A stretch of 64,000 nucleotides of DNA from contig ML664199.1 in assembly GCA_007570785.1 (NCBI GenBank), positions 22,116,748-22,180,747 of the forward strand, given 5' to 3'. The stretch's first letter is position 1. Every line of letters begins with the position of its first letter. The translations under genes were made by a program, and so were the position numbers. The notes below the pieces were generated by a model. The model was not told the origin of the DNA and ran no database searches. It saw nothing but the letters and a program-made list of their open reading frames with translations. Of the stretch, positions 46,757 to 57,801 are shown piece after piece. Origin of the DNA: Antilocapra americana (lineage: Eukaryota; Chordata; Mammalia; Artiodactyla; Antilocapridae).

Positions 46757-46880
46757 GTGTACACACACGCGCACACGCACACACACACGCGCATGCACAC
46801 ACGCACATACACATACACACGCGCGCACACACACACACACGCACATGCACACACACACGCACACACACGCACACACACAT
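46757..46880. repeat. Compound (CA)n/(CG) alternating microsatellite
   Basis: About 124 bases of alternating pyrimidine-purine sequence, mostly CA with interspersed CGCG, CATG and CATA steps (for example ACACGCGCGCACACACAC). The apparent plus and minus frames across it encode Thr/His and Val/Cys repeats and are not genes. Confidence 0.97.
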
Positions 46881-47039
46881 ATGTAATTAGGCAGATGATA
46901 GCTAACTATCTAAATAGAAAATACATAAATTTATATATGTAAAACATACATACATAAAATTGGATGGTTCACAATGCTTACTGATATGATAGTCATAACC
47001 CCCTATATTTGAACAGAACAATAGAAACAGAACAACAGA
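46881..47039. other. Unassigned AT-rich stretch
   Basis: Includes a short ATACATACAT patch. Nothing else recognised. Confidence 0.5.
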
Positions 47040-47142
47040 AAAGCATTTTCCATGTCACTCTGATCCTCACAGCAGTCCTGTGAAGTCAAAATTCAAATTG
47101 TTCAAAATGGTTGTCCCCATTTTAGGCTTCTGAGGGGTTGTG
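47040..47142 (-). mobile_element. MIR SINE, antisense, truncated by a Bov-tA
   Basis: TCACTCTGATCCTCACAGCA, GTCCTGTGAAGTCAAAATTC and GTCCCCATTTTAGGCTTCTG form an antisense MIR that ends where the Bov-tA begins. A weak continuation may follow the SINE at 47375-47400. Confidence 0.68.
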
Positions 47143-47370
47143 TGCATGTACATGCTCAGTATCTCAGTCACGTCCGACTCTTTGAGACCCCCCTGGACTG
47201 TAGCCCTCCAGGCTCCTCCTCTGTCCATAAAATTTCTCAGTCAAGAATACTCCAGTGGGTTGCCATTTCCTCCTCCAGGGCAATCTTCCGAACCCATGGA
47301 TCCAACCCATGTCTCCTGGGTCTCCCACATTTCAGGCAGATTCTTTACTGCTGAGCCACTGGGGAAGCCC
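47143..47370 (-). mobile_element. Bov-tA SINE, antisense
   Basis: Reverse complement of Bov-tA: CAGTCACGTCCGACTCTTTG, GCCATTTCCTCCTCCAGGGC and the tRNA head ending GAGCCACTGGGGAAGCCC. It interrupts a MIR. The short plus frames across it are SINE shadows. Confidence 0.92.
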
Positions 47371-48037
47371 TGATAGGTTGAGGTTGTCCAGTTTACATCA
47401 CAACCCAACTCTTGGCCCTTAGACTAGCAGTTCCCATTTATTAACTTATGGATCTCTGTTGGTCTGTGACAAAATTTAAAGTGATTCACACAGACAATGC
47501 CAATATCTGATTATTTTTTTCTTGAGAAGAGTTCTTAAGTCTAATATTTATGTTCTATTTTTAATCCTATTCAAAGTCTTTTATATTCATGAAGTGATAT
47601 CAATAGATAAAAGGAGCCTTTTTAAAGCTCTTGGAAAACCAAAATGTTGACAAACTTATACCCATTACACAAAAAGAAGAAAATAGGAAGGAAGGAAAAA
47701 AGGAGAGAGGGAGGGAGGAAAGTTTTTACTAATCAGTGAAAGCAAAACTATGGGAACTGCAAGGTTAGGTAAAATGAGTTATATGATGCTTTTGCTTAGG
47801 TATTCTATTTTCTTTGGGGAAAACAAGGCCAAGATGGGAAAGACTCAAAGAATCATTGGACAAAAAGTAATAAAGATTCCAGCTAAGGGGAATCAGAGAG
47901 CTAGACCCACAAAGACAGTGACATCAGAGAAACAAGTGATATGCAAGTTCAAGACTTGAAAGAATTTATTATAAAAACCCAATGGGAAACAAAGAAAAAA
48001 AATTAAAACATTTCAGAAAGTCTTATTTAGCAGTCAT
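47371..48037. other. Unassigned stretch with a purine tract
   Basis: A GGAA/GGGA purine tract lies at 47685-47722. No gene or other repeat recognised. Confidence 0.5.
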
Positions 48038-48285
48038 CATCAACAACATGGAGCTTCCCTGGTGGCTCAGATGGTAAGAGTCTGCCTACAATTCAGGAGA
48101 TCTGGGTTTGAACCCTGGATCAGGAAGATCCTGTGGAGAAGGAAATGGCAACCCATTTCAGTATTCTTGCCTGGAGAATCCCATGGACAGAAGGGTGTGG
48201 TGGGTTACAGTCCATGAGGTCACAAAGAGTTGGACCTGACTGAGCAACTATACACACACACACACACACACACATCAACAATATG
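48038..48285 (+). mobile_element. Bov-tA SINE with (CA)n tail and duplication
   Basis: Sense Bov-tA (48051-48272): head GAGCTTCCCTGGTGGCTCAG, body and GACTGAGCAACTA end, followed by a (CA)n tail at 48252-48272. CATCAACAACATG (48038-48050) and CATCAACAATATG (48273-48285) form a 13-base duplication with one mismatch. Confidence 0.95.
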
Positions 48286-48325
48286 AAAGGCTTAACCTGA
48301 AAAATGATAAGGAACAAGTAAGTCC

Positions 48326-48636
48326 TTACTATGGACAAAATAAATTTTTGTGTACCCTCAAAATTCATGGGTTAAAACCTAATGGGAGATCATTACATCA
48401 TGGGAGTGAAGTCCTCGTGGTGGGATTAGAGCCTCTATAAAAGAGACCCCAGAAACCTAGCTCCCCCACCCCTCGTGCTACATGAGAACACAATAAGAAG
48501 TCAGCAGTTTATGAACAAGGAGAGTGTTCTCCAAGATGCCAAATCTGCCCGCACCCTGATCGTGAACTTGCTGTCTCCAGGACTGTGAGAAACAAATGTT
48601 TAATTTTTGGTATAGCAGCCTGAAGGAACTCAGACA
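48326..48636 (+). mobile_element. MaLR LTR (MST/MLT1 type)
   Basis: A sense ERVL-MaLR solo LTR: TACTATGGACAAAATAAATT, ATAAAAGAGACCCCAGAAAC, CCAAATCTGCCCGCACCCTG, GATCGTGAACTTGCTGTCTC and GGACTGTGAGAAACAAATG. No internal region or viral gene is present. Confidence 0.88.
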
Positions 48637-48839
48637 GTTCACCTGTCCAGCCTCAGTGAATGTGGACCACAGTTCTGAGACCGTTTTGCATGTGGTTTAC
48701 AAGTTGCTTAGCTTCTTGAAAACTTAGTTTCTTCTTCTGTGAGGTAGGAACTGGTGAATATACAGATCTTGGTGAACATATAGATCTTAAAAAATGTCGT
48801 CCAACTCTAATATCTCTTAGTGATAATACTGGTAAACGA
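48637..48839. other. Unassigned noncoding stretch
   Basis: Nothing recognised beyond a local direct repeat of ATATAGATCTT-like wording near 48760-48788. Confidence 0.45.
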
Positions 48840-49050
48840 ATCTAACTTTTATTGAGTATACATTATGCAAGAACTACTCTCAATCTTCATGGCAATGCTG
48901 CATGGTAGAGATCATTATCTCAATTTATTTATGAGATCACTGAGACCAGGAGAGTCAGGAAAGTGTGACCTGCTAGAGGCCTTGAAGTCAGCTAAGTAGC
49001 AGAGCTGGGATCTGAATCCCAGTTTGCCCTCTTAATTCCATCAAGATGCC
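48840..49050 (-). mobile_element. MIR SINE, antisense
   Basis: CTCAATCTTCATGGCAATGC, ATCATTATCTCAATTTATTT, TGAAGTCAGCTAAGTAGCAG and AGCTGGGATCTGAATCCCAG are in antisense MIR order. Confidence 0.82.
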
Positions 49051-50331
49051 TTACTTGTCTACTGTGCCACAGAACCTTTATCAAAAACCCAACTTTATAA
49101 AGAAAGGTATGGCTTAACTATTTAAAATATTTTCATATTTCATATACTATCATAAACATGAAAGAAACCCCTGGAAGTAGTATCAAAACCCCTGGTGACC
49201 CAGAAACACCTCACCGTCATCTGCCCAGTGTACAATGAAGTCATCTCACCAACACTGCACCTAATAGAAATTTTTCTTCTGAGATGGATTTTCATTCAAA
49301 GCTTGGTCATCATGACAAGATATTCTGACTTGAGTCAGACTTGGAATTCCTAATTAAATCATTAATATTTGCTATAATATGTCCCTTTGTAATTAAACAG
49401 AGCAGAAATCCAGCCCAGGCCTGTCTCCTCAGAGGAAAAGAAAATCATTATGACTAGTATTGCTGGATCTGATCATTGTCTCCTGTTTTCTTCATCATGT
49501 GAAATGCCCAGTCCCCATTAGCCACCACAATGGCAGGAGAGCTACAGGCCACCACAAATGGTGTGACAACTGTAGGGATGATCCACTGCCAAGGCAGGAG
49601 TGACAGACAAGTGCAGGGCATTTTCATCTGTGGGTCCCCCTCAGCAAAGTCCTCAGAGGTATGGAGAGAAGGGTGAAGCAGTCCAAGAGGGCTTGAGAAT
49701 TTTATCCTTAATTCCCCCACCTCCAGCTCTAAACTGTAAAATGCTTACTTATCTAATGTCATTTCTGGCGCCTGGTTTTTGCCAACAGCTAACATGGCCA
49801 GCGTGACTTCACCCATTCTGTGTCCCTCACATCCTATACCAGCTCACTTCATCGGGCTATAGACTGAAAGTGGGTGGGCAGCCTGGGCAGGAGCACAAAG
49901 CAGTTCCCCAGGGACTTTCCTCTCACAAAACCAAAGCAAAAGCAACATGGCTACTGGCAGTGCCAAGAAGCCTCAGGGAGAACAGGAAACAAAGCGAGTA
50001 GTTTCTGAGGCCAAGAAGATTTTGATTAAAGCACTTCTCAGGTTTCTCTCAGCCTGTGGCCTGAGGTTAGCACACAGATCTCCGTCTCTCAGTCCTGGCA
50101 GAAAGTAGGTGGTCAGGAGGAGTTCTTGCCCTGAGAAGACCCTGGGCTAACTCCTGACTTCACAGGGGTCCTTACAACATGCTCCTAGCTCCTTTCCAAT
50201 TGTCAGAGATCATATTAGTGCCGTTGTGAAGGTCTGACATAAGGATGAACAGAAGGGTTGTTACTGGTTACTGAAAGGAGAGAAGTTTCCCTTCCAACGG
50301 AGAACAAAATCCTCTCCTAATGAATAATGCT
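49051..50331. other. Single-copy noncoding stretch, GC-richer
   Basis: No repeat or exon recognised. Frames of 68-88 codons (49454-49720 minus, 49600-49806 plus) overlap and have no family features. Confidence 0.5.
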
Positions 50332-50388
50332 GGGGGTGGGGAGGGGAGTGATGGCCTCTCTCAACAGCCTTCCCCCCTCCCCACCCCC
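50332..50388. repeat. Perfect 15-base G-rich/C-rich inverted repeat
   Basis: The left arm GGGGGTGGGGAGGGG (50332-50346) and right arm CCCCTCCCCACCCCC (50374-50388) are exact reverse complements, separated by 27 bases. The arms could form a stable hairpin; the left arm alone has three G-runs of four or more. Confidence 0.95.
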
Positions 50389-52507
50389 ACTTGCTCACTC
50401 TCACTCTCTCAAGTTAAAATCACAGAGCACAAGGCAGAAGAAAAAAATGTGTTCCCATGTTGAAGTTTGTCCTAATGTGAGTCTATAGAGAGCTCATGGT
50501 CACGTATGGGGACAAATTGTCCTTATTTCCCAAACCAAGGACACACGCAAAAAAGGTCAGTATTGAGACACATTTTGGCATTTTGTGGCACAGAATGATT
50601 CCATTACTATTAAGCCTTTTCTCAGCATCCCTTGTCTTCACACCACCTCAAGCCACCATTAAAATCTCAGCATTGTATCAACTTCTAATGGAAGTGAGAC
50701 CCATGGTTGACTGCAGCATGGAGTGAGGGTAAAGCTGTGAGAATATGCCTGGTAATGATCAAAAGAAAAGAAATCTAGGGAGCTCTCAGATCCAGAGAGA
50801 GGCGGGGCCCAATTTGTGCCAATGTGGGCAAGTCACCAAGAGGCCAGATAAAAGGTCCTCACTTGGAAATGAAATGCTAAGCTTTCCCAGAGAATAAATT
50901 AAACAAACATAGTGACCCTTTAGGTTTGATATCATTGCATTAATAGTAATAACAATAATAAAGCTGACATAGACTCACAACCTGTAATTTGTAATATTTA
51001 GATCCACATTTCATATCAGTATAAAAGTTAAAGCGTATTTTTCATTAATGCCAATAAAAATTGGATTTCTTTTTCTGCCTCTAATTGACCCCTCCCTCTG
51101 CTCCTGATTAACTCTTCCTCTACCTATTTTTGCAGGTGCTTCCTTCCTCAATGTTGAGTCAAAAATTGCGGCTGTCCTTCCCAGAGGGCCTTTGAATCCC
51201 ACTTAACCTGGCTAGTGTGATGTGCTCTGCAGGAGGGAAGCAATGAAGCAAAACAGGGGTAATCACAAACTGAGAACTGTTCCTCCAAATAGCAGAAAGG
51301 GAGAAATTAGACAAAGTGCCTTTTCCATCATCTCTCCATTCCTTTCCCATTTTGTGTAAGGATTCCCTGGGCATTCTGATAGGTATTATTCTCTTTGCCT
51401 TTGCAAAATGACCTCTAGGGAGGTCACTGTCACTCCCAAGGCCTATGTGACCCTGGCAGGCCTGGCCATTCCAGACCAGCCACAGGCAAAGAGCATACTG
51501 TGCCATGGAGGGTAAGGAAGGTCTCTGGGTTGGCCAGGAGAGTCTCTCACCCGGTAGCTGTGTGTTTTGCAACCAACCTGGAAACATTAACACAAAGGCC
51601 TGCCAATAAGCTACATGGTGTTTGCATATCTTATACACACCGAAGGGAGAGACAAATGCCTGGTGGGAAAAAAAAGAGAGAAAGAAATATGAACTCAGCT
51701 ATTAAGCAGCTATAAAATGTTTTGCTCTCTTCCCTATTTCAAAAGCTTCCATAGCATAAATAGTGGTCAAAAGTTCAGTGAACTGTCTTGTAGTGTGGGG
51801 TTCCATTCAAACGGGGCTATTTTCTGAGAGTCTCCTGACACCATATCTAATTTCCAAAATGAATATGCTTTAATTTTCCTTCTTCATGCATTGTGCTTTT
51901 TCCTCATTTAAAAAAGCAACAGCCTCTGGCAGTAAAGGACATCACATTTCTGTGTGAGATGAAGCTTTTTTCCCTGTATGCAGGGGAATGGCATGGGTCA
52001 GGGGAGAAAAAATATATGCAAGAAACAGCACACCCCACTGACCCTGGTATATTTTACATTACAATTTTGCCATTTCCAATATAGGTTCATTTTGCAATGG
52101 ACCATATCAACCATATTTCAGGGCTTAGAAAAAACTGGGAGGGGGGGGGTGGTAGGAGAGGCATTGTCTGCATAGAGTATGTCCTAGTACCAATTGTCTG
52201 ATTAGGGTGTAGTGTCACCTACAGAGAACATACACAGACATGTACACAGCTCCAGCCACTCAGTGCAGGGTACCTTTGCAAAATAGAGAGCAATATATGT
52301 GGAGCCTGCCAATTAAAAGAGGCATTAGGGTACTTCCCTGTGAATGCAGTCAAGAAGAGGTAAACTATTTTTAATGACATGAATGTCATATCCAACATCT
52401 CTAAGCTCATTTGAAAACATCAATGTTTTAATTATAGTTTTATTGAGAAATATGGCAAATAGAAACTGGGGATCTCAGTTGTCTTAATATGTCTACCTAC
52501 ATATAGG
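50389..52507. other. Single-copy noncoding stretch
   Basis: About 2 kb without a recognised repeat. The 159-codon minus frame at 51159-51638 begins with Met, but its peptide has no recognisable domain, signal or repeat. A G9 run lies at 52141-52149. Confidence 0.5.
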
Positions 52508-52714
52508 TGCACATGCTCAGTCACTACGCAGCGTCCGACTCTTTGCGACCTCATGGATTGTAGCTCACCAGGCTCTGCTGTCCATGGGATTTCCCAGACA
52601 AGAACACTAGAGTAGGTTGCCATTTCCTTCTCTAGGGGATCTTCATGACCCAAGGGTTGACCCTACATCTCCTGCATTGGCAGGTGGGTTCTTAACTACT
52701 GAGCCACCAGAGAA
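52508..52714 (-). mobile_element. Bov-tA SINE, antisense
   Basis: Reverse complement of Bov-tA: GTGCACATGCTCAGTCACTA, CGTCCGACTCTTTGCGACC and the tRNA head ending ACTGAGCCACCAG. It lies only about 25 bases left of a sense BovB tail. Confidence 0.93.
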
Positions 52715-52739
52715 TTATCTGCATATATATTTACACATT

Positions 52740-53115
52740 TTGATGCTTTTGAACTGTGGTGTTGGAGAAGACTCTTGAGAGTCCCTTGGACTGCAAGGAG
52801 ATCCAACCAGTCCATCGTAAAGGAAATTAGTCCTGAATATTCATTGGAAGGACTGATGCTGAAGCTGAAACTGCAATATTTTGGCCACCTGATGCAAAGA
52901 ACTGACTCATTGGAAAAGGCCCTGATGCTGGGAAGGATTGAAGGCAGTAGGAGAAGGGGACAACAAAGGATGAGATGGTTGGATGGCATCACCAACTCGA
53001 TGGACATGAGTTTGAGCAAGTTCTGGGAGTTGGTGATGGACAGGGAAATCTGGCATGCTGAAGTCCATGGGGTCTCAAAGAGTCAGACATGACTGAGAGA
53101 CTGAACTGACTGATA
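52740..53115 (+). mobile_element. BovB LINE 3' end
   Basis: Sense BovB tail: TTTGAACTGTGGTGTTGGAG, GAAGACTCTTGAGAGTCCC, GGATGAGATGGTTGGATGGC and the terminal CAGACATGACTGAGAGACTG. It is well preserved. The 105-codon plus frame (52775-53092) and its minus shadow are BovB remnants. Confidence 0.94.
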
Positions 53116-53984
53116 TTTATATACAAGTGTGTATCTCTAAAGGTCTAGAATATATAGAAATGTATAGCCATAAAAATACAGAATCAGAAACTTATTTAAG
53201 TCACCTTTTTCTAACTCAAGTATCTCCTAGAACTCAGCAGTTAATTAAGATATTTTACATGATGATGATCTTCTTAAATTTTTACATGTACGAATAAAGA
53301 TGATATGTGTTTCTTTTTTTCTTACTGACTGAATAATTACTATCATGAATAATTACTCTTGCACTGAAATATTTTCTATTGGTCAAGCCCTAGTCAATCA
53401 ATGAATCGATTAACCAGAGAGTACTTTTTGAATAAGATATGTAGAATCTGTGAAAGGCATATAAAGCATGGCTGATGTCTTCAAAATACCTGACATTCAA
53501 GAGATGAAATCAAATGAATAGGCTTGAAATCATTTGACAGTAAGCTTTAGAATCTGAAACGCCAGATGAATATTTGGTACTTGATTTAAACTTGCTAGTA
53601 TTTGGCAATTAGATGTATAAAGTTGATAAATTAGTGATGTCTAGAGTAGTCAAAGAAAGTTTGATGAAAGAGGTGGTACTTCATCTGGACATTGAAAGAT
53701 AGACAAGACAATAAGAAAAGAAAACAAAACCATGGGAAAAGGAAGGTAGTTTGGACATCACAGGTAAAAGACACAGAGGCCAAGAACTTATTGGGATTCC
53801 CCTCATAATTGTTCATGAGCATATCCATGCTTCACACAGTACACAGTACTTGTAATACTGGCCTTCTCTTGGAGAAAAAATATCAGTGATAAGCAATATA
53901 GACTCAGTTTCCTAGAAACTTAGGCCCCCAGGCACTCATAAAACAAAGAGGAAGCAAATGGGGACTTACTTCACTGAGTCCATA
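53116..53984. other. Unassigned AT-rich stretch
   Basis: No repeat or gene recognised with confidence. Confidence 0.5.
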
Positions 53985-54155
53985 TGCCCAGTATAACATT
54001 TGTTTCATGGAATGCTCATTACTCCCCTGTGAGCTTTGGGTTATTGTTCCATTTTGCAGATGACAAAAGTTCAAGTAAGAGAAATAAATATGCCAGAGGT
54101 CACTAGTAAATGTTGGTGCTGAGCCCAGGCAGTCTACCTTTAGAATCAAAGCACA
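53985..54155 (-). mobile_element. MIR SINE, antisense
   Basis: TTCCATTTTGCAGATGACAA, CAGAGGTCACTAGTAAATGT and TGAGCCCAGGCAGTCTACC are in antisense MIR order. Confidence 0.75.
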
Positions 54156-54540
54156 TATGACTGAACTGTACTTCCCTCCCAAGAAGCAGTGATGTGAAAG
54201 AAGAATAAACAAGAAACAGTATCTCATAAAAGGCCAAAGACTCTTTACATGAAGATAAATAATGGTCATTTGGAAAGCATGTGATAAAATTGGTGGACTT
54301 TGCTTTAGGAAAGCCCTATTAAAATCTAAACCTATTAATCAGGTATATTAAGGAGTAATTACTCACGAGATGGCAGTTCTCACCATGGGGTTACTTTAAC
54401 CAGCAAGATCTCCAGGCACACTTAAAATAGGACTCCATTTACAATGAATTTCAGGCATACTATAAAGAATGAAGTGAGCCGCCTAATACCGAAGTCTTCT
54501 AAGTCGATTTGTTACAATATTCCCTTATGTCAACATTGCT
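54156..54540. other. Single-copy noncoding stretch
   Basis: Nothing recognised. Confidence 0.5.
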
Positions 54541-54841
54541 CAGCACTGTCCAATAAAAATAAAATGTGAGCCACATATATAATTTAAAATTCTACAGTAG
54601 AAACATTTTAAAGAAAAAGAAACGTGAACTTGATTTTAAAATTTTAATATAATATATCCAAAATATTATTTTGATGATCAATATAAAAATTATTGAGTTT
54701 CTTTTTTTACTTTTACTTTTTTGTATTTCCTTCAATGTCTGGTATATATTTTATATTTACAATTCTTCTTAATCAACATTAGCTGCACTTCAGTGCTCAA
54801 TAGCCCCATTCAGCCAGTGGCTATGGTACTAGATGGCACAG
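54541..54841 (+). mobile_element. hAT-type MITE, MER group, near full length
   Basis: It starts with CAGCACTGTCCAATAAAAAT and ends with a degraded inverted terminus near ACTAGATGGCACAG. The interior has ATGTGAGCCACATATATAAT, AATATATCCAAAATATTA and CAGTGCTCAATAGCCCCA. The 8-base target duplication expected of hAT elements is not convincing here. Same family as 44865-45190. Confidence 0.8.
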
Positions 54842-56689
54842 ATCTAACTCTTTGTCTATTTTAAGTTTACACTTGGCTCTTAATTGGGACAGACGATTGA
54901 GAACCTTAATTCTAGAAGCAATCTGTATATATATAGCTAATTTCATATTCTCTAAGAGCTATCTCAATGGCACTAACAGACATATTCTTATGAACCCAAC
55001 TTTCCAGTAGGAATATAGCCATACCTTTCTCTTCTGGCATGACTGGTTCACACAAAGTATGACTGAATCTTACCACTTGAATCTTTGAGTTGAAGGTATT
55101 TATTTCTTCCTTTATTAATGTAACAATTTCCAAAACAGTGTTGGAAACGATCATGGTAAGCAGAATGGGAAAGAGGTAGGTGACAGTTATACCAGGAACC
55201 CAAGAATTAACAACTTGATACATAACAAGAAAATGAAATATGACTAGACAAACTCTCTCTTTAAAGGGAAGGTAATATTACAAATATACAATGGGAAGAG
55301 AAATTTTCCAGCATATACAAAGAATGGTTTCCAAGTAAAAGTTTTACCTCTTACTACAGATAGATGTTTCATTTCTGTAGCTACATGTACAATTTTGATT
55401 ATAAGAAATTAATTATCAGTACTCAGAAATATGGTCACTAACTCTTTGTGATTGCCCCTTCTCTCCTCACTCTTGGGTAAGGCATAGATCTACAATCAAG
55501 TGACTTGATTCCAGGAGCAAAGGTCTAGTCCTCCAACATAAACTGGATACCCTGCCAGACTCAGGGTACAGCCTCATTCCTTAGTGCTCTTCCAACGGCC
55601 TCTGATATAAGGGAATCCTTCTGAATGATAGCAGGCTAGCTGGCCTACAAGCATTCAGCTCTGTAGCCATCTCACTTGCTAGCCCCAAAGTTCTCTAAAA
55701 TAAATGAAACAAAATGTAACGTTCTCAGGCAGGGATCATTCTTGTAGAAGAGTTGTCCACACATTCAACCACAGGGAAGGAAGAGAGCGCAAGTGATCTG
55801 GAGAAGCCGGCAGTGCTCTAGCATCTGCAAGCGTATCATTCCCCATTTCATTTGCCTATTTCAGTAACTGAGAAACAATAACATTCTTCCAAAATTGGCC
55901 AATTAACAAAGATAACTTGAAGACTCTGGGATGCTGTATATGGGCAACAGTTCAAAAATAAACAAAAAAACAAAAATAAATGAAAGTTTTAATTAGATCA
56001 TTTAAGTTATGAGTATTAAAAAAAACTATATTAGGGAGCAGATATTGGGATGTGGAGTCCATATACAGACATTGCAAGATGAAATCAGGCAGAAGGCTGG
56101 CTCTTTTCCCCTAGTACTTCAAGTCTGCATTCCTTTTTCCCATGATGCCCCATCGATTTGCAATTTAAATTGTGATATCTGTACCACATTTATCGCACCT
56201 ATTGCTTATCCGCATATAAATCTATTTTAGAGCTGAGCACTAACTTAGAAAGATTTGTTATAAATGTCTTATTTTAATATTTTATGCATGTACTATAATT
56301 TGATTCAAAGTGCTGTTTGTCTAAAATACATAACGATGTGTGCTGTGATCGGGCTTCTGTTCTTCAGGAAATATATTTAAGGCAAAACAATTAACTCATC
56401 TGTGCATCACACTCACAGAGTCAGCTCGTGTTTTGAATTACTTTAATGTACATTCATCTTCTGTCCCCATTTCTGCAGGAATCTTGCTATAAACTGGGGT
56501 ATGAGCATCTTATCTTCCCTAGGTCAAGATGGGAATCCCCTTTGAATTTTGTCCTGTATCTCCCTTTCCAGGGTAGAGGAAACCTTCTTTGAAATCAACA
56601 GGCTGCCTCCAAGTAAATCTATGATAAAGGGGCCCATGAATCTGAATTTAGGGATGGAAACTATTTTGGGGGCCCACATCAATGTAAGA
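54842..56689. other. Single-copy stretch, candidate conserved noncoding block
   Basis: No repeat recognised for 1.8 kb. The 103-codon minus frame at 54912-55223 has no recognisable domain. The 55940-56500 part has complex AT-rich, motif-dense sequence of the kind often seen in conserved noncoding elements (inference). Confidence 0.4.
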
Positions 56690-56882
56690 TACTATCCTAG
56701 AGCCTTCAAATATTCTTTCTTAATCCTCTCCAAAGAACTGAGGTGCTTAGTATCACACCCATCTTGCAGATGGAGTCAGTGAGGCTCAGGAAAGGTCAAT
56801 AAATTACCCAAGGCTCGCCAAGAACAAGTGGCCAAGCCTCTTGATTCTAAGCCTTTACTCTTTCCACATACCATGCTGCCTC
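56690..56882 (-). mobile_element. MIR SINE, antisense
   Basis: CCATCTTGCAGATGGAGTCA, GTGAGGCTCAGGAAAGGTC, AATTACCCAAGGCTCGCCA and ATACCATGCTGCCTCC are in antisense MIR order. Confidence 0.8.
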
Positions 56883-57467
56883 CAATGCATTCCATTTTAA
56901 TATATCCCAATTCAAAAGAGCACCATTCAACATAAAAGCTAAGCTTTATAATACATTACTCCTCAGCTGTTTTCTAGTTCATTGGAAACATCCTCCCATG
57001 TCTGATGGGTGACTGAATAAACTGCATCTTGACTCAATTCCCACAGTCTCCCAAAGATGATGAGTATACATGGTTCTATTAAAAATAGTTCTAATGGTTT
57101 GTGTCTGTATGTATATGAGTAAATAAACAAGTAAAATTAAAAGTAAAGAGATGAAAAGGTAGACCCAATTTATCTAAAGCATGTGTATGCATTCACAGAT
57201 TGATGTGAAAACTGACCCAGTGGAACACAAAGTAGAAGGCGAACTCACTCTTCCCACTCCAAACCCCAAAAAGCATTGCATGAGCAAAACCTGGTAAATT
57301 AAAGACAGCCTTCTCTAACAGATTAAATGCCCATATGATAATCTCTCACAGCACTAAGTAGCTTAGTTCTTATCATAGTTGCAATTTTACATTTGTCAAA
57401 CTATTTGATTAATGTCTATTTCCCCCATAGATTACATCTTTCTTTTCTCTCCTTTTGTGGCTTCTCT
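56883..57467. other. Unassigned noncoding stretch
   Basis: Nothing recognised. Confidence 0.5.
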
Positions 57468-57518
57468 AGTCCTGAGCACATAGTAAATACTCAACAAGCA
57501 TTTATTGAATGAATAAAA
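57468..57518 (+). mobile_element. L2 LINE 3' terminus
   Basis: Short sense L2 tail: GAGCACATAGTAAATACTCA followed by GCATTTATTGAATGAATAAA. Confidence 0.65.
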
Positions 57519-57770
57519 AATCAGAGACTGAATGGACTGTGTATTCCCACTGCTCATTTCATAGAAATTTGTATCATGAAAGGATTTTGTTCCATAAAGC
57601 CCAGGCCAGCTAGTAAAACCATATCCCTCTTCCATATCAGTTGTCTTTTTTGGTCCTTGCCCTGTAACCTGCTCCATGATATAGCCTGGAACCATTCCCC
57701 AAGTCCCACTACCAAAATGTGTGTTGTGAAGTCATTGCACTAATATATCTCATCTGGGAAAGTACTAGAG

Positions 57771-57801
57771 TGTGTGTGTCTGTGTGTGTGCACGTGTGTG
57801 C
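57771..57801. repeat. (GT)n microsatellite
   Basis: Short imperfect GT tract with a GCACGTG interruption. Confidence 0.85.

Noticed and set aside
46646..46942. Thr/His repeat protein frame
   Set aside because: It is the CA microsatellite in translation.
51159..51638. 159-codon minus-strand open frame
   Set aside because: The peptide matches no family I know and has no signal, transmembrane or repeat pattern. There is no supporting upstream or downstream gene structure. It is the best remaining single-frame candidate, so a BLASTP or transcript match would reopen it.
52775..53092. 105-codon plus-strand open frame
   Set aside because: BovB 3' end remnant (the 'RMRWLDGI' region), not a host gene.
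54541..54841. 8-base hAT target-site duplication
   Set aside because: Flanking octamers agree at only 4 of 8 positions, which is near chance.
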